This document shows, piece by piece, positions 46,001-59,536 of a stretch of DNA of 64,000 nucleotides. The stretch's first letter is position 1. The number at the start of each line of letters is the position of its first letter. The DNA is taken from assembly GCA_030685235.1 (NCBI GenBank), contig MU839122.1:267538-331537 (forward strand), in the 5' to 3' direction. Under the pieces are notes generated by a model. It had not been told where the DNA came from, did no database searches, and worked only from the letters and a program-made list of their open reading frames with translations. Origin of the DNA: Copromyces sp. CBS 386.78 (Eukaryota > Ascomycota > Sordariomycetes > Sordariales > Sordariaceae). The position numbers were made by a program, and so were the translations under genes.

Positions 46001-47081
46001 CCTGGGCTGGTTCGTCAGCTTCGGGTAACTGTGTGTCCTCTGATGCAGATGCGGGCACAGTAGTAGTCCGTGACTTTCCTTCAGCCTCTGTCTCGGTCTC
46101 CTCGGCCGTTTCGGCGGTCGAAGGGAGCCTGTCTTTCTTGGTATCCCTCTTCTTGGACTTTTCGTCGGGCAGACCCTCTTTGAAGAAGCGCAGACTGTGG
46201 CTGGCCTTGCGGCTGCGGGCATTGGGCTCGACGCCGGCCAGGACCTCGGTAATGGACTTTTCAACCATGCCGTCCTGGTCATCCGTCAGCTCTCCCACGC
46301 CGATGGACCATGCCTTTTCGGGAACCGTCTGGGCTCGTTGATCCTTGCGCAGCCTGGGGATAGCGTTGTCACCGTTGTCAGCGGCTCCGTCATGGTTGCT
46401 CAGAGCGGTAGGGGATTCTGAGAGCTTGGTGAAGACGACAGGATGGCTGCTATCAGCACTATCTGTGAAGTCGGTCCGTTCTAGGGACCTTCCTCGGCCC
46501 TTGTTCTTTGTAAGGTATTCGCGGTGGCCCTTGAGCATGGAGTTGACCTGACGCAGATCGAGCTCGATGACGCCACCCAACGGAGGGCCCGTCATGGTGG
46601 CGGTGGCAGTCATGGACGGCATGGTGTGTGTCTTGTGGAAGTTGGAGTTGCGAGGGGAGCCGGCTTTCGGGGTCAAGGCGTTGTCTTCTTCTTCGTCTTG
46701 GAAAGCAGGCTGCTGTTCATAACGGTGTTCTTGTGGTGGTGGTCGATGGTCGTTATCGTGCTGTTGCTGCTGTCTGGTATGATTTTCAGACGGAACGGCG
46801 GACGGAGGATGAGACTCGACGACTTGAGGTCGAGGTTGAGTAGGAGTGTTATCAGCTGGTTGTTGCTGGGGGGTGTAGGGGTTGTTATGATTTGTGCCAC
46901 GAGCTGTAGCAAAAGCCTGGGTCAGCAAGGAAGCGCCAGGACCGGAGTGGTGTCTCTGGAGATAAGCAGCAGGGCCGCGGTGGTATTTAATCTGGTCTGC
47001 AGCTTGTCTTGCGGCATGTGTAACGGTATGATCTGAAGTATCTGCGACAAGGGTGGTGGGAGTGGGGACGGCGGCAGCAGG

Positions 47082-47112
<31 letters not shown>

Positions 47113-47360
47113 GGCGGATGTCCGGGCTGATGTTCGTCGTCGTCTTCTGGGGGTGTTGGGGGACCCGGGGACAGGGACGGCGAGGAAGACACGACGATGT
47201 GATGTTTCTGGTCTTCTGGGGGGTCGACCAGGGGGAATTTATGAGATGAGAGTTGGGAGTCTATGATGGAAGATGAAGGATCTTGACCAGCAACCCGAGC
47301 AGGGCTCACCGAAGCAGCGGGAGCGGCATGATAATTGTTGGTCGAATGCAGGTTCGACAT
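43007..47360 (-). CDS. KCS1: Inositol hexakisphosphate kinase Kcs1
   Basis: Exons on the minus strand, 47360-45127 and 45056-43007, give 1427 residues. The 70-nt intron has donor GTATGT, branch CTAAC and acceptor GCAG. The start encodes MSNLHSTNNYHA. The first ~700 residues are disordered, with a poly-Ala run and Glu/Ser-rich parts. Residues ~690-745 have the conserved VGGHTTLWRFSRRAVCKQLN that begins the IPK fold, with the intron right after LLAFLPRY. The catalytic half carries PCIMDLKMGTRQYG near residue 1150, the PxxxDxKxG signature of inositol polyphosphate kinases, plus YFLLLEDLTAGM, ASLLMFYDGE and DFKMADFANC. Kcs1 makes the pyrophosphate 5-IP7 from IP6 and acts in phosphate sensing. The two kinase segments are separated by ~350 low-complexity residues, as in yeast Kcs1. 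Confidence 0.93.
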
Positions 47361-50338
47361 GGGGAGGACATCTGGCGGTTGCGCAGACACAGGAATTGAC
47401 GGGCGTTTTTGGGGTTGGCGGTCGATCTGTTGTCAATTGTGGTGGTGGTGGTGATGATGATGTCGGTGTTGTGTGTTTTGGGGGATGTTTTTGGTGGCAG
47501 CGGTAGGGAATCCGAGATCCCTCTAAACTGAACAGTAGACGGACAGTGGAAAGAGGACCGTGTGAGTGGAGACAGTGCGTATTAGGAAACGCCAATGCTG
47601 TCCAATGCCGCCGCCCCGCTTTCGATTCTCGTCTTTTTCGCTCTTGGCTTCGGCCGTTCGCCAATGGCTTTGCGAACACTACCAGCCAGGTACGTACCTC
47701 GTTAACAATTACTGGTGAAATGAAAATGGTGATGGACATCAGGAACCCGACAGGAATGGAGGATATGCGCAATGGATGGTGTAATGCCCCATGTTTTACG
47801 CGCAGTGGCCAAAATGTCAACGGTGCAGGTGATGCGTGCACTGATCATTGGAATGGGGTTTCCAGGGGCATGAAGGAGCCAGCACTACGTGTAACAACGG
47901 GTGGCGGTTTCTCAACATGTCTCTGACCAAAAATGTACCTTTGTTATACTGTCACTTGAACAATTCAAGGTTTTTGTTAGTGTCAACAAGGGAGAAAACC
48001 TCTTGGAAATGTCGCGGTCCCGTCCCCATGGCGATCCCAGATCAGGTGGCCCAGAGATCATGCCCTCTGGCCCTAAAGGTACCCAGGAGTACGTACCTTT
48101 TCACCTTACCCCGGATTGCACATCTCGATTTTAATCTTCTTTTAGACTCGTGCTGGACTCCATCCGATACACTTCCTCTCCACCATTATCCCTTCTTCGG
48201 TCCACGTTGTCAACCCTATATCGCTTATTTACAGCCATTGCATGCAGAGCATCAGACAACTATAGCCGAGTCAAAGTATCACGTTCCCTCGATCTGATGG
48301 TTGACAGGTTCGTCCCGCTCCGCGAACCTCTTCTCATTGGCTTTTCCCAATTCATGGCCTTTCACCCGTTTTAATCCCTTGGATATGATTGCCCAGCCCG
48401 CCGGTCCCTATCTTATGCATCTCACCAATTCCGCATCTCGATGACGACCCGCTATGTACGTCCGTACGTCTGCTATAATGCTCCCGGACTCCGGCACGGC
48501 GCATGGTTTCCATGTCTTCCAGGTTTCCTTCCTTGACGGGACTGACAGGAGCCCGACATCGCATCTGGGCAGAAATTGAAGACTCGAGGCTGTTATCGCG
48601 GGCGGCAATCATGTTATCCCCGGCGCAAATCATGCGCCTTCCTTCCTTCTGTGCAACACACCTTGTTCGCTTACCGATAGTGACCGGTCAACGGCAGGTC
48701 CAGTCTCCGACACAAAGCGGGGATCTCATGACATGCCATCGTGCCAATGTCGTACATACCTTAGGGCATATACCTCCCTCATGATTCAGGAACAAATAAC
48801 ACCAACAGACGAACCCAACTCCTCTCGACGGCCTCTCCGGTTCGTCACTCTGAAAGTCTGGGGTTTGAACTCGGCTCGGTACAGCCGGCTCGAGACAATC
48901 TGAAACCAACCCCCTAAAGATACAATACTGTATCAGTTTGGTTTAGTTGTTCGAGACTTTTGGCTCCTCTTACAATGACACTCACAGTCCCAGAATCCCA
49001 TGCCAAGCAAATGGACACAACACCAACCAATCAAAAGAAAACGTGCTTTCAAACTGACCGCTCCCTGGAAACCGTCAACATCCCGGCCGCTCGGAACCAC
49101 GTTCACCACTGAACCGTCCACTAACAGCCCCCATTCAGTTGGGCCCATTTGGTTCCATTTAATCGGACATTTGCCAGACTCCACACCAGACGACATGCGG
49201 TCCACCAGCAAGCAGCAACTTCAGCAAACCACCATTCCAAGCCCTGTTCTCAACACTCGCAAAAGACATCGTGATCTCATCAAGATTTCCCCAAGATGTC
49301 CCAAGATTGGCCAGACCACAGCAGAGCAGTTTCCCAGGTTCGGCGCTCTCGTCCGTGCCTAGACTTCTAGATCAATGCCCACTCCGCTCTTAAACACGTG
49401 CCCCACGCCTCTGGACTTGGAAGTTATCCAGATCGGCGGACAGCGGCATGCCGGCATTTGCAATTGTCTAATTCTTAGGTATGGGCCAAGCAGGCCGAGC
49501 CAGTCAATTGTTCAAGGCCAGAAAAAAAGTTAAACAATTACCAATGGCTTCACCACGCCTTGTCACAAATTACAAACGAGAAAACTGCACAGGAATGCAG
49601 CCCTGGATCCTGGGGATATTGACTGGCTAGTCGTCAAGGTGGTGAATGAAGGCTGTGTGTGGGACAGTGTCCATTCAGCGTCATACATATACACGCAGTC
49701 GAAACTCGAAAGAGGATAGGCAACTACCAAGCAAAAACCCTGCTGTCGATCATTATCGCCCAAGGAGAAGGTTACGTACACCACTACTCTCACATTTAAT
49801 AATGCGCCGTCATTCCGCCTTGGGCCAGAACACTCAGGGGAAACATGGAAACAAAAAAACAGGGCAAGTAAAAGGAGTCGAAGTCGAGTGCGTGGCTTTT
49901 GGAAGGGTTGTTACAGGCCCGCTAACACCCCTCTCAAGAGCACGTCACTAGCGGCATGTCCTTATCCGTACAAGTTATGATATTCTAAATTCGCTGACAT
50001 CCTTCCTTCAACAAGGCCCAACGAGCACCCGACCGGCCGGTAGGTTGTAGTACCGACTACCGACCCCCTTTTCCCCCCTTTTCTTTAAAAAAAAAAAACC
50101 ACCACGAGTCTAGATAGGACTCCACGAGCCCACAAGTAAAGCCCACGACATACACGACATACATGCTGTGCATAATCGGAAACATCAAGAAGCAGTCAAG
50201 TCAGCCAGCCAGCCAAACCAGCCAGCCAGCCAGCCCTGCTAAGGCTTAGGCCTCCGGCTTGTATATCCGTCGTATGTAGTGGCATGTTCTGTGCCCTTTT
50301 CGTCTTCTATTCTATCCGCCCTGACCTGACCTAGCCTC

Positions 50339-50401
<63 letters not shown>

Positions 50402-51003
50402 CTATCAATTAAATCATCAAGTCAACATAGAAGGATGGCCTTATGTTCATGTTCTAATACGATTATCGTAGCAGGCACACACAGCCGTGTCTAACCTAAC
50501 CGACTCACCCCACTCCACTCGTACTGAATGAAGCTTCCGTATCTGGATTGCGCTGCATATCGGGCTAAGGTTTTCCACCAACAAACGGAACTGTAATGAT
50601 GCATTACCTAATCTATCTCCCTCGGCCCTTCCTTTCTTACTTAGAGGTACATACATACAGAAAAGGATGAGGCTGCATACCTAGGTAGCTAAATACGTGA
50701 TGTTGATGTAAATGTAAATGGGAGGCCTCCAACTTGAACTCTTTTGACTACCTATTCGTGCCTGTTGTCTCTGTGGCTGGCTGGCTGTCTCTGTGCCTCC
50801 TCTCCTGTGTCTGGCTCTCGCAAACCTTACATAACACCTCTCATACTCCAGGATATCTCGCCGAGGTTTTGACGTTACGGGTGGGTGGAGCGGTGAGATT
50901 GCCCGCCAAGAGATGTAATGGTTATTCGTAACGGATATTAGGTAAGGCCTTATACATAAGAAGGGAATTATTGACATAAGACTGCTGTAGTTCGTTCGTG
51001 TCT
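47361..51003. other. Gene-free stretch upstream of KCS1
   Basis: GGT/GAT trinucleotide runs lie at 47440-47465, and CCAGC tandem units near 50195-50235. A run of 12 A is near 50088. Several short open frames have no conserved content. I see no RNA gene. Confidence 0.5.
50338..50399. repeat. CT dinucleotide microsatellite
   Basis: About 60 bp of nearly uninterrupted CT, with two early TTT interruptions. Confidence 0.95.
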
Positions 51004-51592
51004 CGAAAAGGTTAGTTGGCTAGTCTAGAAATGATGCGTGGCTAGTCCCCCCCACTTTTACAGCACGTGCAACCGCCCAGCCCAGCCGCGCCAACCGTAT
51101 ACATCGCTTACGTGCGCGCACACCACCAAATCTACGTCGCTCTTTTACGTGAAGCTATTCACAGTTATCAATCTTATTAATTATCTACTGTTGGGAAGGC
51201 TGATGCTCGAGTCGGAGTTGAGGCCATTTTGGCTGGGGATTCTAATCAAGTCCCGTCAGTACTGATTCAAAAGCGCGACCGCGATTTGCAGGCGGGAGAA
51301 AGTTTGGCGATACAACACAACACAGCGTGCTCGATAATACTCGACTAAACAACAAGAAAAACAACGAGATAATCGCTCAAAACAATTGCGCAACACTAGA
51401 GTAGGTCTCGCAATAGCTTCACTCAATTGCGCATACGACTAACGATCGCTATAACAAACTACGCGACGCCAGTGAGGGTTGGTGCACGATGTGCTGGTCG
51501 GCTGGGCTGGGCGGCTGGCTGGGCTTACTCAGCTGTAAAAGTGGGGGGGACTAGCCACGCATCATTTCTAGACTAGCCAACTAACCTTTTCG
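51004..51592. mobile_element. 589-bp MULE-like element with perfect 61-bp TIRs and 9-bp target duplication
   Basis: The left arm 51004-51064 starts CGAAAAGGTTAGTTGGCTAG and is the exact reverse complement of 51532-51592, including a run of seven C against seven G. Weaker inverted similarity (GCCCAGCCCAGCCG) continues inward. TTCGTGTCT flanks both ends directly (50995-51003 and 51593-51601). A 9-bp duplication with long TIRs is typical of Mutator-like elements. There is no transposase frame inside, so it is non-autonomous. Identical arms suggest a recent insertion or a young family. Confidence 0.85.
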
Positions 51593-51601
51593 TTCGTGTC
51601 T

Positions 51602-52286
51602 AGACTAACATTTGGTGCTGGAAACTTCCCCCTGTGTAGTTGGGTAACTGGTAACAGCAGAGAGAGTGAGTACCATGGAAGGGAAGGTCTCTTGATATGG
51701 GTAGACTAGACTAAAGGATGGTTATCTTGCAATGGATAAGGTAGATGTACTCGTACATGTTCCTAGCACTGACTTGCAATGGTAATGTTCCCACGAACGA
51801 GCGGTTCTCCTACCCTCTGACTCTGTAATGTAATGCGCAGGCCTTCAAGTTGTGTAAAGAGGTGTTCAACTACATTGAATTGCTTCAGTTCTCTTTGCGA
51901 AGCATTTACTACCATCTACACTAGACTAGATAAGCAATTGATGAAGTGACTATGGTAGGTAAATAGACTGTGGCTGAACTCATCGAATTCATCAATCTAT
52001 GTACCCTCTAGCTATGTCCTCCCTTGGACCCTGAGAAAATGAGGCTTTGATAGTAACAAAATACCTGAAACAAGATGAAAACTTTTTGATAACCTAGAAC
52101 CACCTCTAAATGGGTATGTATGTACTCAAACAACCATGACCAACTATAATGCCACTTATTCACCTATTCATCCCCTCCCCCAGACCCCGACAACCGACTT
52201 AACCAGCTTCCCTTTCTAGGCCTCGTTGTCTGCTGCTGCCCGGGAAACCGGTGACTTTTCGGAGTCGATGGAGCAGAAAGGATATC
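51602..52286. other. Intergenic: 3' flank of eIF2B gamma
   Basis: No gene seen. Many short GTACT/CTAGACTA motifs but no clear repeat. Confidence 0.5.
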
Positions 52287-54241
52287 CTATTCCTCCGCCG
52301 ACTCATCATCCTCCTCATCCACGTCGTCATCGTCGTTGCCGCCCTGATTGTCCTCGTCATTGTCGTCATCGGAACCCTTGAGGTCTTCTTCAGTGGCCTC
52401 GAGACCGGAGGAGGACATGAATTTTTCGTTCTTTGTTTCCGCTGTTTTTTTTTATCACACACGTTAGTATCTGGAAAAAAAGAAAGGGAAGGGGTAAGTA
52501 AGGGGGGAGAAAAACAAGGATGACATACTCCTAGCCTCAACCAACAAATTCTCCTGCACCTCACACTCCGTCAACGTGCAGCCCTCTCCAACCTCACTTC
52601 TCTTGCCCAAGATACACTTGGTAAGCTTACAGTTCTTGCCCACCACCACGCCGTTCATCAGCAGACACTGGCTCAGCCTGGCGCCCTCGCCAATCTGGCA
52701 GTTAGCACCAATAACACACTCCTTGATGCTCGTCTTCTCCTGGACCGTCACGTTGTCCGCCACCAGCGAGTCCGCCTTGGTGATGGTCGTGCGCGGCTTG
52801 ACGCCCTCCGGGTAGGCGACCTTGCGCATGTGCGCGAAGGGGGAAGCCGCCTCGGCGGACCCAACTTCTTCGATCGAGGGCAGCTTGGCGAGTTGCAGGG
52901 AGATTTGAAGCAGGAGCTGGGCGGTGTCGACGCGGCGGATCAGAGGAGACGAAGACTCGGTGGCGGAGGAGGAGGAAGGGTGGATGTAGGCGAGCATGGG
53001 CGGGATGGCGGTGCTCTCATTGGCTTCGGCCTCGTGGAGAGGGGTCTCCTCGGGTCCGGGCTTGTCGCCGGCGCGGATGACGGGGCGGACGGGGCCTTCG
53101 AGTTTGGTGGTGCCCGAGGCGGAGACTGCGTCGTGGATCTGCGAGCCGGTGGGCGGGTGGACGGTGGAGGAGGAGTCCTTGGGGGTGTGGGAACCGACGG
53201 GGGAGGTCTTGCCGTCGGTGTTGGGCGCGGTGGTGGAAGTCTGGCCGAGGATGGTGTCGAGACCGAGCTTGGTGGAGAGACCCTTTTGCCAGCCGGCCTT
53301 GGCCCACCAACCCAACACGTCCTCGCCGATGGTCTCCAAGCGGTCGTTCTCCTTGACAAAGTCCATGATCCAGTGCGGGAAGATGTAGATGTGGGCGTCG
53401 CGGTGGGTGGTCAGCATGCGCACACGGGGGTGTTTTTTGAGAAGGGCATGGCGCGTGGGGAAGCCCTTCTGCTCGTCGAGGAGATCCTTCAACGAATCGG
53501 TAGGTGTCGAGTAGACGACCTTGGAGATGTGGGGGAATAGGGAGCCCTTGGGGGGCGAGACCGAGGACGATGGTAAAGGAACGGTGGCCAGGAAATCGGT
53601 CTCCTCGCCCTTGATGGGAGTGGCAGTCTTGGTCTGATACCATACACCGAGACCACCGCTGCGCTTGAGAGGACCGTTCTCAGACCGTGTGTCGTCAAGG
53701 AGGTCTGTAAGGCTGGCAGACTTGACCATCCATGCTTGAAGGAGCTTGTCGGCGCCAAGCTCGCATACCAAGTCGCAGGGGAGAACGAGGAAGTCGGAGG
53801 TTACTGTTGATTGGACTTCTGGGAGACGGAGGATCTCTGCTGTACCGGTGTTCTGGTCGAGGTCCTTGGGCGCTAGGAGGTCGGGCCTGGGGTATGGTAG
53901 GCTGGTGAGGAAGGGGTTTGTGTTGAGGGCCGTCTGGATGGCTTCCTGGGCCGTGGGCGGGCAGATGAGGGTGATGTCTAGTTAAAGTTAGTATATGTGA
54001 GAGTTACATGTGATATCCAATCTCACTCAACACCATGACCTCGACCAAGACGTGACCTACTTGTGATGCCTGCGCGGTAGCAAAAGTCGAGAGGATACCA
54101 GACCATGGGCCTGTTGGCAATTGGTAGGAGAGCCTTGGGGTTCTCATCTGGGTTGGCGGTGAAAGTGGGAAAGGAGCTGCCGGGACCGCAAAGGATCAAG
54201 GCCTGGAGGCCCGGAGTCGCGATAGTTACAGCGTGGGGCAT
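52287..54241 (-). CDS. GCD1: Translation initiation factor eIF2B gamma subunit
   Basis: Exons on the minus strand, 54241-54061, 53977-52529 and 52441-52287, give 594 residues; introns of 83 and 87 nt with CTAAC branch sites. The N-terminal nucleotidyltransferase-like domain has LQALILCGPGSSFPTFTANP and PKALLPIANRPMVWYPLDFC, then DFLVLPCDLV. A Ser/Thr/Pro-rich insert follows. The C-terminus is a left-handed beta-helix of hexapeptide repeats (ADNVTVQEKTSIKECVIGAN through GEGCTLTECEVQENLLV), then an acidic Asp/Glu tail made in the last exon. The gamma subunit belongs to the catalytic subcomplex of eIF2B, the GDP/GTP exchange factor for eIF2 in the cytosol. The start MPHAVTIATPG is the only good ATG. 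The gene is divergent to PEX22. Confidence 0.92.
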
Positions 54242-55162
54242 CTTGAGCACCTTTTTAAGAGGAACTGCTTGTCGACGTCGATATTGTTTTGCGCAAAGTG
54301 GTGACACCGATATTCTGATGTCGGGTATCTAGGTAGGTAGATTGACCAAGAAACAACGGCGCTGTGGGGTATAGAAGCGCGTACGGGTGTTGTTTCTTTA
54401 TGGTCGATTTTTGGTAATGTTCGAATATCGATTTCTTGACTCACAATCGCAAAGTCTCAATTGAATGAAAGTGAAAGCGCTCACTGATGAATGGAGGGGC
54501 ATGATGGGGTGGCTCGTGCGCTCTTACAGTTCAGACACTCCCTGATCTACGCTGCCAGTACGAATACGGTCAAGTGCGCTGGTGACGGCTTGGCGGACAT
54601 GGCGTTTGGAATCTGAAATTGAGTGGACGGTCACAACTGCCACTGGTGGCTCTCTTTTTCCACTAAAGTCCGGGCAGCTCTTGGACTTGGCTGACCAACC
54701 ACCAGTCTCGGTTGACTTTGCGGCGTCATGAGGTCCTCGTCTTCTGTGAAAAGGGACATCCACGACTGTGCAGCTGAAGAGGCATCCACTTCCCCAGGAC
54801 CCCAGCTCGCCCAGTCAACAACCGACCCCTACCTCTCCCCACGCGATAGACTCCGCCCTATGGTCTGTCAGTGGGCCGCTATTCGGTAACTACTACCAGT
54901 AGCGACCAGCCACAACATTTCCATCTTTGTGCGGCTACACCTTCTCCTCACCTGTCGCAAACATCCTCGGTCTGTCTTCATCATCATCATCTTCTTCTTC
55001 TTCTTCGACTGGAAGCGCATCTGCGACTTGAGACGAAAAGACGAAAGCGCGAGGGTTCCCGATACCCGACAGCTCGACAAGTCGACACCGCTCGCGACAT
55101 TGCCATGAAAGCGTCCATCTAAAAAGAACAAGAACATCGTCGCCACTTGGATCGCTGTCACC
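54242..55162. promoter_or_regulatory. Divergent promoter region of GCD1 and PEX22
   Basis: About 920 bp between divergent starts. A CAT/CTT run lies at 54982-55005. No coding frame with support; the right half is likely PEX22 leader. Confidence 0.4.
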
Positions 55163-56570
55163 ATGTCCGACAATAGACGCCGTAATGGCGCTCTAGGTAC
55201 ATGGGTGCCGTTGGTTGTGACGGCCGCCGTTGCTACCGTCAGTGTCGCAGCATGGATCTGGAGCCAGCGCAAGGACCAGAGCGAGCAACACGAGACCAAC
55301 TCGACCTTCCAGGACCTCGACTATGAGAACGCCGACTACGGCGACAACCCGCCCTACGGAGCCTCGGGCGAAGGCCGCCTCAAGCCGCCAGCCCCTTCTC
55401 CCAACGCCCAAGCACAACAACAGGCCGAAGGAGGAGCATGGGGCCTCCGGCGCACCCCGAGTCCGGCCGACTTCTTCAACAGCGCGAAGCGACAGGTCGC
55501 CGCCGGCGTGACTGCAGCGGGCGCGGCTGTGGGTACCGCCCTTTCCGCCATCCGCGAGGAAGACAGCCTGAGGAGCGAGTTTGCTGACGACGAGACGTGG
55601 TCCGACCCGGATGCGAAAAAACAGGTTGAGAATGCTACTACTTCCAGAAACGATACTCCCCTTGTTCAACCTACCACCATTACTGCCCCGGTTACCGCTC
55701 CCGCTACTGCTACTACTACGACTACTGCCGCCTCCAACAAGAACCAACGCCGGAAGAAGGTTGCCATTATTGTCTCGGCCGATAACCACGTGGCAGCCGG
55801 CGATGAGGAGCACCATGAGCATGCTGTAAGTCCTCGTCTAGACCGAAACCATTGTCAAGTTACTAACAACCGGGTACTACCTACTCCAGTCCATCCTCTC
55901 GCACATCCCGCGCAACATCGACCCCTCCCTGACCAAGCTCTACATCCTGATCTACGCTCCTCAGCTCAAGGACAACAAGTCCGAAGAGTCTTCCAAGCCT
56001 CCCTCGCTAAGCTCTTCCTTTTCCAACATCGAAGCCGAGACTCCCGCCGAGAGCAAGGACAAGGACCCTCTGTAAGTCCCCAAGTCTTTTTCACTTTTGT
56101 TTTGTTTTGTTTTGTTTTGTTCATAACTCACACCATATTCCAGGGCCAACTCGGCCTACACCTCCCTCTACAACCAAGCAACCGCCCTCGTCTCCAAGCC
56201 GTCTCACATCCTGACCTTCTCGACCCCCGCCGGCCACTCGCACATCTTGCGTCACATCCAGCCCGAAATCATCTACCTCCAGGAATCGCTGGCCGGCCCC
56301 GATGGCAGCGTGATCACTTCCCTCCAGACGTGGTTGAGGCACGACATTGTGTTGGTGGTTGGCGCTGAGCAGGGAGATGGTGGTCTTGCTGATTCGGATT
56401 CTGAGGATGATGATACCGAGAAGAACGGCGAGAAGGAGAAGAAGGATGGAAAAGTCTTGTGGTGGCAGAAGGAAGAGCGGGTGGGACGGGGGAGGGGAGT
56501 TGTTGTGGTGGATGTTAGGGCGGGCAAGTTGGGTGATGATTGGGTTAGGAGGGTTCAGGGACAGGAGTAA
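55163..56570 (+). CDS. PEX22: Peroxisomal membrane protein Pex22-like
   Basis: Exons 55163-55825, 55890-56071 and 56144-56570 give 423 residues; introns of 64 and 72 nt. One N-terminal transmembrane helix (residues ~13-31, WVPLVVTAAVATVSVAAWIW) is followed by a basic SQRKDQ, then a disordered linker to ~195. KKVAIIVSADNHVA, SILSHIPRNIDPSLTKLYILIYAP, PSHILTFSTPAGHSHILRHIQPEIIYLQE and TWLRHDIVLVVG form the Rossmann-like cytosolic domain of fungal Pex22-like proteins. Pex22 anchors the ubiquitin-conjugating enzyme Pex4 at the peroxisome for Pex5 recycling. An acidic/Lys insert (SDSEDDDTEKNGEK) lies near the end. The ending VVVVDVRAGKLGDDWVRRVQ fits the last strand and helix. Confidence 0.78.
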
Positions 56571-57552
56571 GTGGGATGGAAAGTGTGAGTGATGATATCC
56601 TTGTTTTGTTGTTGTTATTGTTGTTGTATACCACTCTGCTATTTGGGTATGATCGGACATGACAGAAGCGGGCCAGTGTTTCTTTGGTTTGGGTAGTTAG
56701 CTAGATATCTCAGTGATGAACTGATGATGTACAAACGGGTATGGAGTCAGCATCTGAAATCCAGCATTGACCTCGACAAAAAACGGTGCAAGATGGAAAA
56801 TCATACATGCATTCATTTTCTTGGGTACCCAGTGGTTCTCCTGAATTCCTGAAGCCTTGTGCAGTTCAGTGACATGTACCTCTAGGTAGGTTCATGCAAG
56901 AAAGGGGTGAGGGATAGGGTTACAGCCGGAGCTGTCTTCCTCAGCACATGACATGGAAATGAGTCGATTCTGCACCTGCAGCTTCCACTTTTCGGGATGC
57001 CAGGCCGCCTGAAAAGTTTCAAGTTTTCTTCAATACGGTAAGATATGAAATATTTCCAAGCACCTTGAGTTTCGGCTCTTTCTTCCTTGATTAATCCTGC
57101 CAGCTGGAGGCTTGCGGGAACCGGTGTCATCAAGAACTTGAACCTTTACCTTATGTTCGGTAATCAGATATCGTCGTCGGTTTCAAATTATTGTCACTGA
57201 CAGTTTCCGTTCTTAACTTTCTTTAAGGGACTCCGGAAGCCCTCGCCTACAGACATCACCTATCTCGTTGTCGATATTCGCAACAAGTGCGAACGGAACT
57301 CCCGTCGTGCTCGAAGGGGAACAAAGCAGAGCAGACAGAACAGCTACCTCTACAGCGTATCACTACAGTGAGATATGCCCTACAGTAGTACCTACTATCA
57401 CTATTAGCACCACCCACTACAAGAAAGGTATCCCTTTGACACACAGGGGTAAGCGCCAACACCCGGCCTTCACCAAGAACAGCCCAGTGGCAGCCATTCA
57501 TCGTCAATCAGATCTTGTCTTTTCTTTTTATCAATTCCATCGGTTAGTCCAA

Positions 57553-57586
<34 letters not shown>

Positions 57587-57859
57587 GTCACTACCGCACA
57601 TGTCAACAACAACTCGGAATCGCTACCATCCCCTCCGCCGGAGACGTCCTCATTGACAAGCAAGCTCCGACATGCTCGGCTGCTGACGTCCGACAGTCCC
57701 AGTTACTCCATCCAGAAACGTTGGATCAAGGTTGTCACCTTTGAACATCCGATACCCACCCGACCGCATGACCGCCGACCGATCGCCTTCCAAAGGAGGA
57801 CACAACAAGAGTCGGACATTTACTCTACCTACGAGGTCGCCCCTGGCGCACCAGACGGG
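56571..57859. other. Intergenic and SPT20 leader
   Basis: A CAT/ATC trinucleotide run is at 57556-57582. The frame upstream of the SPT20 ATG is open for 69 codons but lacks any ATG, so it is treated as leader. No other gene seen. Confidence 0.5.
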
Positions 57860-59500
57860 ATGCCAAACACCACCAGCACAATGGGCCCCGCTACTGCCAT
57901 CAGCGCGTCGCCTCAGATGTCGCAACCCCAACCGCCGCCGCCGCCAGCCGCGTCCAAGATCAAGCGTCCTATTCCCCCGGGAATCCAGACCAACGGCATC
58001 AACACAGCCTCGCCCAACTCTGCCTCCCCTCTCATGTCCGCCAAACGCGCCCCATCTGCCGCTCGTCAGCCGTCAAATCCCCCCGGCGCAAATAATAATA
58101 CAATGGCCAATGGCTCCCCTGCTCGACCACCCCCTCCCAACCGCCCTCGCAATCGGGCCCCGTCTGCCCATGGCCCCGTTCCCGGAACCGCTCAACGTCC
58201 TCCGCCTTCCGCTGCCTACTTGGACACACCGTCTCTCTCTGTCCCCAACGTCCCAATATCCGACAGGGACTTTCTAAAAAAGCATGCCGGGAACCGACCT
58301 TCCATCATCATACACCTCCACCAAACACATTGGCGCTTCGATCAACAAGAAACCGTGTCCAGCTACAAGTCACCCCTTGGCCTGGCTCTTCTCCCCCACA
58401 TCAGGAGTCGAACAATTCCTCACGATTTGCTTCCATACCTCCATCAAGAAGGCGTTTCCTTCTACGACGGTTGCTTGATCGTCCAAGTCCACAGCTATGG
58501 GACCGTCACTCCGCCCAAGGGGCCAGCAAAGGAAAAAGTTCCGGCCTCGAATGACCAGTCCATCCACAGGTGGTCTTCCTACGTTACCCCCTCGCCATAC
58601 GCCCCATACCCCAAGGAGGCCCTCCAGGAGCACCAGGGCGCCCAGCCCAACGGACTCACCAAGCAGGAAGATACAAAGGGCGATGACAAGGAGAATGTTC
58701 CAACCCAGAATGGCCAGGCCGACGGCAAAAGCAATCAAGAGGTGGCTAAGCGCAAGGTCGTGACCATTGTGCTACGTCCCACGCCAGAGAGTCTGGCTGT
58801 AGATCTGACATTGGGGATTAGCAACCCTATGGCCAAGGTTATGGGGATTCCGCCGACTCCCAGCACCGCTGCACCGCCGGTACAGACGCCCATGGGGCCG
58901 CCCAGCAGGAAAAGAAAGGCGGACCAGATCGAGTTGGACCCCAGGAACCTTGTGGCCGCCGAGGCCCAGATCTTGCTAAGCACCCTACCGCCTCTCGACT
59001 TGGAACCCACAAGAGACCCGGAGCAGCTCATTGCAAGGCTCGAGCAGCAAACAATGGCAGATCCAGCCCATTCGTATGCCCCACCAGAACCCAAGCGACG
59101 CAAGAAGACGGACGCCGAGCTGGCAGAAGAAGACGCCCACGCCAGGCAGATGGAGCAGTACATGCTTGCGTGCGACGAGAGCAGGTCCAACAGGGCTGCT
59201 GGCGCTCCGGGTGCTGGTCGTGGGTCGGATGGTACTGGTCAAGCCACTGGTTCAGGTTTCGAGCCGCGGTTCAATCAGTTCCAGCTTCTCGAAGAGATCA
59301 AGGCTCGGGTGGAACAGGAGAAGGCTGAGAAGGAAGTCCAGGAGGCCGAGCAACGGCGGATCTTGCAAGTGAAGCAACGGGAGCAGGCTCAGTTGGCAGC
59401 TCAAGCGCAGGCAGCGAAGCAACAAGCTCAAGCACAGTTGGCCGCTCAAGCTCAGGCGGATCAGCAGCAGCAGCAGCAACAACAACAACAACAACAACAA

Positions 59501-59536
<36 letters not shown>

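Noticed and set aside
57653..57859. Extending SPT20 69 codons upstream
   Set aside because: The stretch has no ATG and no conserved content, so it is more likely leader sequence.
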